A DNA stretch of 64,000 nucleotides. Origin: Kiloniella laminariae (GTDB lineage Bacteria > Pseudomonadota > Alphaproteobacteria > Kiloniellales > Kiloniellaceae). Within the stretch, counting starts at the first letter, position 1, and each line of letters opens with the position of its first letter. The DNA lies in assembly GCF_027214005.1 (NCBI RefSeq), contig NZ_JAPWGY010000008.1, forward strand, positions 62,001-126,000, in the 5' to 3' direction. Of the stretch, positions 51,276 through 61,300 are shown in pieces. The translations under genes and the position numbers were made by a program. The notes under the pieces are model-generated. The model saw only the letters and a list, made by a program, of their open reading frames with translations. It was not told the origin of the DNA and made no database searches.

Positions 51276-52244
51276 ATGATGACGGAATTACGAACAGATA
51301 GCGCGGAAAAGCTGGCTCGCGACATGGACTGGAATCTGTTGCGCACCTTTGTTGTTCTGGCAAAATCACGCAGTGTAACTGAGGCAGCCGAGAAAATGCG
51401 GTTAAAACAACCAACGGTCTCAAGTGCCCTTAAAAGGTTGGAAGATCGGCTTGGCAAGCGTCTGATAGACCGCTCTCCGGGGAATTTTCGCCTGACGAAA
51501 GCCGGAGAACTGCTCGAGAAAGAAGCCGTGGAGATACACGGCGCGATACTGCGTCTCAACACCCTGATGCGCGAAACTGTGGATGAAGTCCGAGGCCATG
51601 TTGAAATTGCCATGGCCAGCCATGTCATCAGTCCGCTTTTTGATACTACTTTGACCGAGTTTCACAAAAGCTATCCCCATGGTACCCTCACCATAGACAT
51701 CTCGGCCAGCCGTCACGTAATAGAAAAGGTCATGTCCCGCCGTGCTTCTCTGGCAATCTGCCTGGTTAAAGATCGCAATCCCGCTCTGGAGTACAAACGG
51801 CTTTTCCGGGAGTATTTTGGGTTATTCTGTGGCCCCTCACATCCACTCTTTGGCCAGAAAGGGCTGACCAAAGCTGATCTGGCCGGGCATTCGACGGTAA
51901 GTTTTGTCACAGATCATATGAGTGATGCCCTCAGACCAGTAACCCTGATGCGTGCTGATGCGGATCTGGAAGACAGGGTCGTGGGAACTTCGGCCAACCT
52001 CGAAGAAGTACGACGGCTGATCATCGCCGGTCTGGGTATCGGCCCTCTGCCCATTCATGTGGTCAAACGGGATGTCGAAGACGGTCACCTCTGGCGGCTC
52101 CCGCCTTTTGATACACCGCCTGCTGTTGATGTTTATGTTGTCTGGAACCCCAAAGCCCGGCTGAACCGCGCGGAACAGGCATTTCTCGATCTGCTGCTGG
52201 ACCAGATCGAGAAAACACCGATCACAGACCGGACTTACCTATAG
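51276..52244 (+). CDS. LysR-family regulator of the polyamine operon
   Basis: This LysR protein of about 322 residues has an N-terminal winged helix (DMDWNLLRTFVVLAKSRS, LKQPTVSSALKRLEDRLG) and an effector domain with strands such as VEIAMASHVISPLF and IAGLGIGPLPIHVV. It is divergent from the pot operon, the usual place for its regulator; the effector would be the imported amine or a catabolite. Several starts are possible (TTG 51264, ATG 51267, 51276 or 51279); 51276 is a choice without a strong ribosome site. Confidence 0.87.
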   Translation: MMTELRTDSAEKLARDMDWNLLRTFVVLAKSRSVTEAAEKMRLKQPTVSSALKRLEDRLGKRLIDRSPGNFRLTKAGELLEKEAVEIHGAILRLNTLMRETVDEVRGHVEIAMASHVISPLFDTTLTEFHKSYPHGTLTIDISASRHVIEKVMSRRASLAICLVKDRNPALEYKRLFREYFGLFCGPSHPLFGQKGLTKADLAGHSTVSFVTDHMSDALRPVTLMRADADLEDRVVGTSANLEEVRRLIIAGLGIGPLPIHVVKRDVEDGHLWRLPPFDTPPAVDVYVVWNPKARLNRAEQAFLDLLLDQIEKTPITDRTYL

Positions 52245-52314
52245 ATACATCTGTACCACCATCTGTTTTCCGCCCGTCAAAAGCCTGCGCCTTCCCTTCG
52301 TTTGGTTAGCGGAT

Positions 52315-55300
52315 TCAACGGCTATCAAGTGACGCAACCTTCGGCGGCGTTCCATAGTGAGCCAGGTAATTGTCGTTTGATGCCTGGGGGGAAAGCTCAA
52401 ACAACTTATGGATCTCAACCAGATCCATATTACCCCCGGGATTGAAGGCAATCTTGCCATCGAAAGGCAGTCTCATGGCCCTTCTGTTGAATTTGGCTCC
52501 ATAATTTTCCCTGACCAGTTGACGGATATCATTGAGAACAAGTCCACGGGAATTTTTAAATTTTTGCCAAATATCAAGCTGTTCTGCCGTCGGCTTGTTG
52601 ATCAGTTCCTGGACACCACGTGCATTATCATAACGTTCACGCGGCGTTTTCCCCTCCATCGCGACAATGCCACCAGGATCGAGGACCAGAACCCGCCACC
52701 TGTCTGTACCGGGCAATTTTTCAAAGGAATAATTGTCAGGCTTACCATCGAGCCAGGCAAGACCTCTGCGGTTTAGCTCTCGAACGGCCTGATCCAGCGC
52801 CAGAGTTTGCCCTTTGGTCAACTGCCCGCCCTGCTCGGCCATCATATCCTGAGCTGTACCATTCTCTGCTTTCTCGTTGATCTCGATAGACTGAGCCCGC
52901 CTCACTTCAAAATATCTTGTTGAAGTCTGTGTGACATCAAAGCGGGCAAAGCGTTGCACAATTCGGATAAAGCGGGTGTCCACCAGTTTTTCAAGGGCAA
53001 AGCGCCCGAACTCATCCAGAACCCGTGCATCCCAGGTCTCGGCTACGGTAAGCCTGACCACCCGACCGCTATTCCCAGCCTGCTCATAAACGTAACTGGT
53101 TGAACCGCTGCCAAGATATTTACCCAATGGCAGAAAATGTTTAGCCCCACTTGGGTCGGTAAAATTGAATTCCGTCTGGGCTTTTGCTGTTTGCCCGGTG
53201 TCACTGACCTGTACCCTGATGCCGCTCTCGCCAGAACCGCCCCCGGAAACCGGACCAGATCCCGGGGCTGGTGGGGGAACCTCCGCAAAAGCCTTGGCAT
53301 TTTCAGCGGCCTTTTCCACCGCATTTTCTGCCGCAGGTTTGGTCCCCATATCCGGGTCGATATTATCATTGGCAGCTTCAAGCACCCTGCCTTCTGCCTG
53401 CCCTTCACTGGCCTTGGCTTGCCGCAGGCCCGACGTCTGGTTATAGAGCGCAGCCGTCAGGATATTGGCCGCCTTCTGTACGTCAGACAGATATTGTAAC
53501 CCGGCCTCTTTTTCGATAGCTTCCCGTTCGATATCACTGAGTTCGCGACCGAGTTCTTTTTCCTTGGCTTCAATCAGGTCCTTGGCCAGGATTTCCCTGA
53601 CCTTGGTCAGATCAGATCGGTTGTCGTTTAGTTCCACTGTTTCGCGAACAACCTTTTCCAACGATCCCAAACGCAGTCCGGCAATTTGGGCGGCATCCAG
53701 CGCCCTTATAAAGTATTTGGCTCCTTTCGAGGCCAGTTTTGCCGGATCACCCGAATGCCTGATTTCATGCAGCATGTGCGCAACCTGTTCAAAGTAGGAT
53801 TGCCTGCCCTGTTCAGGTGTAAGATCAATCTTCAGCTTGGGTGCCGTATCTGCAAGAAGGCTCTCTGCCGTGATCGAACGTTTTGCCGCCTGGATGGTAA
53901 AGACCACATGCTCGATTGCTGCCTGGGTGTAATAGGCCTCCTGAGCGAAATAGAGTGCCTTGGACTGGGCATTACGCAGCTGCTGCCTCAGCGTAGCCTG
54001 CTCTGATCCTTTTGCCTTTTCAAAGGCCTCCCTGAGTTCCAGTATATCCTTCAGGGCACTTTCATAGAGACGGTTTTCAGCCGTGATCTGTAAATCCGCT
54101 TCCCTGACAGGATTGTCCTTGTCGTTACGCAACAGCTCCTTTTGCGCTTCTATGGCCTGTTTATATTCTCCATTATATTTTTCAGCGAGATTCAGTGATT
54201 CCAGAACCTCTGCACGTTTACCTTCCACAGTGTTTTCCAATATCCATTTTCTGTGGATATCCCAGGCCTCTTTAGGCAAGGCCTTGCGGGCAGAAAGATG
54301 AGCAAAAGCATCCTGGAAAACAACGTCTCCCTTGCCTGCCTCGATCAGGCTCTGGATTGTTTCCGTATAGGCATTGGTATCAAGGACCAGACCGGTTTCC
54401 CTGCCCCCGATTTCGCTCGCGGTTTTCCACCGGCTGGCAAAACGGGCGTTAAACAGAATAACCCCCAACGCCGCTTTCGGTCCGACAAAACTGATATCAT
54501 AATCACTGGTGAGGTTTTCAGATCCAAAGGCCTGAACTTCACCCCCAATCTCCTGTATGATCTCATTGGCCAGATTATCCACAATCTGGCGACGAAGATT
54601 GACAAGCTTGCGCATGTCCTGCGGAGAGAGATTACCCTTCTCGTAATCTTTCCGGGCGGCATCCCAGTCACCTTTATAGGTTTCCATCAGGATCTTGGTT
54701 GGCCTGTCAACAAAAAGTAACCAGTCCAGATATTCAATTTCCCGGATCTGGGACTCACGAAGCTGACTCACTTTTGTCGTTGGCCCGGTTCCTTCAACAG
54801 GCGGCTTGCCAATGCTCTCGAGCCATCTGTTGATCCGCACTTCGTTCAGGCGTTGTAACGGGGTTTTTTCTTTACCTTCCAGTACCTTGCCTGTGCCTTT
54901 TAACATAACAATCGTCAAAAGGTTTCCAAGATAATCCTCCTGTGAAATCTGGTTGCCTTCCAATAGGGCATTCAACTGGGTCAACATCGCTGCCTCCCCG
55001 AAAATGGCACTGCCTTTTAACAGGCCGGACATCTGCTTTAACCCCATACGACCAGTCGCCTTGACCAGCCCTTCGGCCCCGGCACCAAAACCTTTTAAAG
55101 CACCAATAATCAATAGATTATGCGCATATTCCTTGAGAAGAGTTTCGCTTGACCAATAGCCGTCTTTCATCAAAAGAGCAGGATCCAGTGCCACCTGTGC
55201 AGTCCGGTTCAACAAGGTAAAAGCCCCCGCCTCGAGGGCCAACCCGGTACCATAGGCAAGGGCTTTCCCCCCGAGAGATCTTACAGCACCATAGGCCAGA

Positions 55301-58300
55301 ACTTCGGCAGTCGCCCAACGACCAAACTTACCGGCAATCCCCCCCGGAAGAGCGATTGTGGCAAAGAGTTCTCCAGCCTGTTGCGCATTGACAAAACGAT
55401 CGATTGTTCCCGCCACACCTGTTTGGGTTTTGGCAACAAAGCTACTGCCGACTTTCGTCGGCTCAAGCACGATCTGCTCGGGAATGACATAAACCCCATC
55501 CTTTAAGAAACCATGGGTGCGAAGTACTTCTTTATCAGCTTCACCAAGCTGTTCCGGAAGATTATGACCTGCCCGGATCAAGGCAATATTCAACTTCTGG
55601 CTCTCGGCTATCACCTCTTCCAGCGCAGCCTGGGTATCTTTCATCCCGCCCAGAAGATTTGCAGCCCGCGCAGGACCGGCTTTATACCATTCGATATGCA
55701 GATAACTCACAAAACTGTCCAGTTCCCCGGCCAGTGATGCTTCTCTTAAGGGAATCATGGCCCGGAAAAGCCGTTGGGGATCTTTCTCGATCAAGGCAGA
55801 CTGATATTCTTCAATCAGCAGACGTTGCTGGTTCAGGACGATACGACCTTCAAGCTCCTGCGCAGCGCCCTTCATCAAACGTCCCGTTTGCGCCATCTGC
55901 TCGAACATTTCCAGAAGCGGGTTCGAGGACCCGACCAGGGCCCGCAAATACTTAGCTTCGGCATTGACCAGATTTTCATAAAGTTCACCACGTTCCTTAC
56001 GTCCGCGGGTACGGTCTTCATTAATTAACTCGGCCCGTCTTTGATCCAGATACTTTAATTCTGCATCGTCCATCGCCAGGGTCAGCCAGTGGTTTCTGTA
56101 CTTCTTCTCGTCAGCCTTATATTCCCGATCTCTCGGCGTGTTTTTATGATTGGCCAGAGTTTTTTCCCGCAAGCCCCTGCCAATTGTGAAATTGCCAAGG
56201 TTTTTCCGCTCCTCCCATATTTCATCTGCTGATTTTCCATTTGCATAAACCCCGGCAACCTCGCGCTGTATGGTTGTAATTTCCCATTCCCGATGATTTT
56301 TCGGCAAGAATGACCCATAACGCATGCCATACATCCGATAATCCGGTGCATTGAAAATTCCGGCGTTTTCAATGTAATAATCTTTAAATCCATCCCGGAT
56401 GGCCCGTAAGTTATTCAGGCGGGACAACTGCTCTGCCAGATTTATTTTGGTGGTTTCGTTATCGCGCAGAACATCTCCCAGTCCATCAAAGGCCTTGAGG
56501 ATCTGTGCTTCTTTCTGATCAACATCCTTGGTCGCCAGATCGATAAGCTCGGACATTTTTCTCTGCCGTGTCTTCGGATCTTCTGACAGCAGGCCGAGGC
56601 GTATTTTCAATTGGGCCAGAGAGCGCAACTCAAGTTGAATTTGCTCAAGGCTTCTCCTGTGCGTACTTTTCTGTTCTTTAACCCGTGCGGTTTTTGCAGC
56701 AACAGAAATGCGTTCCTTTAGATAGCCATCAAGCTTTTCAGTAATGGCCGCACCATTGTCACTCAGAAATTTTGCAAAAATCTTCCGATGAGCTTCGCTC
56801 AGGCGTGGATCCTGTGATCGCATCCGGATGCCATCCAGCAACCGCACAGCCTTCAGAAAGCCCCGGCCAATTTCTTCGGGGCCGTTCTCGTTTAACAGCT
56901 TTTCAATCTGTTTCTGTAGCGCTGTGCCAGCGATATCATATCGCCCTGCGTTTACAGCATTTTTTGCAACAGAACCGAGTTCATCAACCGTAACGCCCTC
57001 TCTGGTGACAGCCCCTCTCCAGGCAGCAGCCTTGTCAATTTCTTCTATCAGACGTTTACTAGAGGAAATCAGGGCTGCTTTGTACTTTTCATCCAGCCCC
57101 GCCGTTGATGATAACAGTCGTTGGAAGGCCTCAAGCTTTTTCTTTAATTCCAAATCATCCTGTGTACTGCCCAAGCCGCTGGCCATAATAGAGATTTCTG
57201 CAAATTCCAACTGGATATTCAGTCGTTGCCTTGTTCTCTCATCGATATCCTCGGCACTTTTGAGCACTTCGATAAGCGCCCGGGCTTTGGTGTGCTCGCC
57301 CTGTTCGACAAATCCGTTTAAAACAATGCTGGAAACGACAGGACCAATCTCGACCGGAATATTGCCCAACAGGGATTTCATGATTTCTGGCGTCGCTTCC
57401 TTACCAGTTCTTGCCAGCGACAACCGTATCTGGAGAGCAAGCAGGGATGGATCGTTTGATTTGCGCACCAGGGCCCTGTTAAGGACTTCACCTGCTTCGG
57501 TGAAGTTACCCTCACGCAGCAACCTTTCCGCCCAATGTAATGAAATCCCTGCAATAACCTTAGGGTCTTTTGCTGTTTCGAGAAATCCTTTCAGGGCCGT
57601 TTCGCGCAAAGCTCTGAGGTCGGAGAGTTTCCCCAGTTTCTCGCGTTCGCTGGCATTGAGGAAACCATAACGTTGCTCTATCTGTGTGACGATATCAATA
57701 AGGGCAAGAGATCGGCTTTGCTGAACCGACTGATCTTCGCTCTCAAGACTTTTCAATATCTCCATAGCCCCCGAAAGATCACCGCTATTCACAAGATTGC
57801 GAACCTGTTCCAAACGTGAAACAGCGTATTTTTTGCGCAGTGCTTCCTGGGTTTTGTTTTTCTCTGCAGAAAACTGGCGGCCATAAACGACAGCACGCAT
57901 TTCATTGATCTTGACCAGTTGCCGGGTAAGTTCCGACGTAATACGTGTCTGTTCCGTTCCTTTGGGCATATCTTTCTGAACTTGCGCCAGCAGACGACGG
58001 ACATTCAGATTTACATCTTCAAGTAATGTCATCAGCTTTTCAGCATCAGCCTGCTTCATCCCGCTCTCAACTCGTTCAAGCTGACGTTGCAGCTGTGAAA
58101 TAAGCGGACGGAGCACTTTGGGGTCTGTTTCAGGCAAACGCGCCAGATCAACCAGGGAAGAAACAGCGTTCAGAAGAGCAAGAGCTGAGGCACCAGGGAC
58201 ATTCATCTTTTCATGCTGTTGAGCCTCCAGCCGGGATTTGAGCTGTCTGTAAGAGGCTGTTAGATAGCCGGTCTCGCGATCGTTTGTTCCCTTTTTTCTT

Positions 58301-61300
58301 GATGCAAGTATCTCGGCCAGGAATTTAAGCCGGGGCTCTTCATTCACCTTCTGTGACGACTCTCCACTGCCCGATGCCAGCTCCTGGTTTATCCTTCGGA
58401 AAAGAGCATCAAGAAGAACCGCCGCATCAGGTTTCAGGCCATTGTCAACCAGTTCATCAAGCGCTTCGTCAAGTATCTGCTCGGTTGTATCGGCCCCGAA
58501 CCTTTGCGTCATGTCAGAAAGCACTCCCGGCAGGATACCTGCCGCTGGATCCTCTTTGGCAAAGGCAGGAAGAACGTCCGTGTTGATCCATTGAACCAGA
58601 GAACCCACCGCTTCCAGTTCAGAAGGTTTCGTCCGGACTTCCTGTTCAGCTGGATAACTGGCCTTTGTTAGCCTGATCCTTTTTTTCTCAGCTTCAAGAG
58701 CCGCCTTCTGGGTTTCGAACACCTGGGCGAGACTGTTCTGGCCAATTTTGCGATAATGCACTGCAGCTGTCTCAAAAGCCTTGATATTTTCCGTCAGAAT
58801 CAGCTCGGTGGACTGTTTGGGATTTTGTTCTACAGATCTATTTGTTTGGGATTGTAATTTCTTTCGCTCATTTTCCAGCTGCTCTGTCAAACTGTCACGA
58901 CTGGCGAACATCACTTCGCGCTGGTCGCTCAAAGATTTTGCCAGACCGGGAACATTACTGTTTTCCGTCGCAGTCATGGTCTCTTCAACGGTCTCGATAG
59001 ACTTGTTGAGGCTCGCGATCGCAGTACTCAGCTCTTTAGTCCTGGCGTTGTCCGGAATTTTTGCTGACGCTACAGTAACGGGAGCCGGTTTTTCGACGGG
59101 AGGGAGCGCTTCCCCTCTGCCAAGCAGACGGTCAATCGTATTCAATCCTTTTGGATTGTTTTTCGCTTTTTCTTTCTCTAGTGCCCTTTGCCTTTCCAGC
59201 GCCTTTGCCACCTGTTGACGACTTGCTTCCAGCGCCTGTTTTTGAGCGATGAGCCCTTGGGACAAGGGTTGGTTGCCATTGCCTGCAACAGCATTCTCAA
59301 CATTGCTAATAGCCGAAATATTCAGGTCCAGATTGGCGAGAGCCTGCTTTAACTGCTCCGTTTTACGTGATTCTGTTCTGGTTCGGGTTTGTGCCTTGGC
59401 AACTTCGACCTGGTCTTTCTGTGTCCGGGTTCGTTGTTTTTCCTGATCCAGCTGCTTCTCAAGCGTGGCTCTTGAAGTAAAAAGTGCTTCTCTTTGCAGA
59501 TCCAGACCCGTATCCAGGCCGACAAGTTTAAGAGATCTTGCTGCTATCATCGTTTTCTCGACAGCTTCGATCGTATCATCCAGACCTGAAATGGCGTTTT
59601 CCAGCTTGATAACAGCTTCACTTTTCTTTGGTGTATCGCTGGCTGTCAGCTGACGGACCGTCTGGTCCGCTGATGCCACCAGATCAACCCTGGGGCCTGT
59701 TGCTTCTTCCGATGTGATCAAGCCCGATAATGCAGCACCCGCAACACCTCCAAGACCGGAAGCCACCCTGCTCAGTTCTCTCTGGTCTTTATCAAGCAGT
59801 TTTTCTACGACACCCGTGCCGGATTTCCCCGGTTCAGCCGGAAGCCCTGCAAGACTTACTTTCCTGTTGGTCACCTCTGCAACCTTGCGGCGGTTTTCCT
59901 CTATTTCCTTGAAGGTTCCAATGACCTGGTCCCGGGCCGTGTTCCAGGTAATCGCCCCACCTCGGGTCATCGGGGTTGGGGTGAATTTCCCATCCTGAAG
60001 CGTCCCTTTAACCCCCAGGCTATCCAACTTGCCAACAACCTGATTTTGCTTGGCCTTGATCTGATCTCTCTGAAAGGCGAGGACCTCTGTCTGTTGCGCC
60101 TGTTGCGCGGTCAGTCCCCCCTGGGACTGGAAAGAAGCAAGCTTGCGCGAAACTGCATCAAGTTCAGTGCCAAGCTTGGCCAATTTCATTTGCTGGTCAG
60201 CTACAGCAGCTACATTATTCGCCAAAACCTTGCGATCAACCTTTCCATCCGGACCAAGGGCCAGACCACTGGCTGCGTCAGTGTTATACAAGCCGACCTG
60301 CCTGCTGAAGATGTCCACCTCGACATCTGGCAACATTCCCCGCATCTCCTTGCGGATTGCATCAGCTTGATCCCGCAGTTCAGTTGACCGCAAGCCATCG
60401 CTGTAATTTTGCAGTTCTTGATCTGCCTCGTGAAACGCTCCGGTAGCTTTCAAAAGCTTGGCACGGTTTTCTGCTACCTTCTCCCTCAGGGCCTTGGGGC
60501 CGGTAAAGGTCTTGTTCATCTGCTGCCGCAGCTCTTCTTCAGACCGCATACCACTGACATCAAAATCAATATATTCGGTATCCCCTGCCTCAACGAGGGC
60601 CTGCTGGGCCTTCTTGACTTCCTCCAAAGCATCAAAGCGTGCCTGATCCCTGCGTCGCTGTTCCTTCAACTCGTTGGTATAGCGGCTGTCCTTATCACCA
60701 TTTTCTGCCTTGATCTGTTTTTCTACCTGCTCCAGCTTGTCTGCCAGCTGACCAAATTTTGCCAGACTTTCCGGCGATCCTCCTTTGGGAATTTCACCCG
60801 ATGCCAGGGCCTTTTCAGCTGCATCCAGGCGCTCAAGCGCCGAATCATACTGAGCACCAACCTTTTCAAGTTCGCCAAGCTCCATACCTTTAATGGACTT
60901 GGCTTCATAGAAGGAATTCATGAATTCCTTGGGAATATCCCCACCGACAGTCGGGCCGATTGGACCCGACAGGAACCCCTTGTCCTTTTGGCTTTTATCA
61001 AAGGCTTTTTGGGCAGCCTCCAGCTCAGCACCCAACCCCAGCGCATTGGCCTCGGCAACAAAAACCGCTTCCTTTGCTTCGGCCTGGGCAGATTCATTCT
61101 GCTCAAGCAGGCCTTCCAGTCCCCGCATCTGCTTGCGGAAATCAGAAGCTTCGTTTTCCGTAATACCTTTGCCGTGTTTTTGCCAGTCGGCTTTTTGGCG
61201 AAGATCCGCCATGGCCCGTTTGATCTGCTCTTCCTGTTCCGCCAGCTGTTTCACTTTTTTATCGGCTTTATGTTTATCAAACTCGGCATCGTTCATACCA

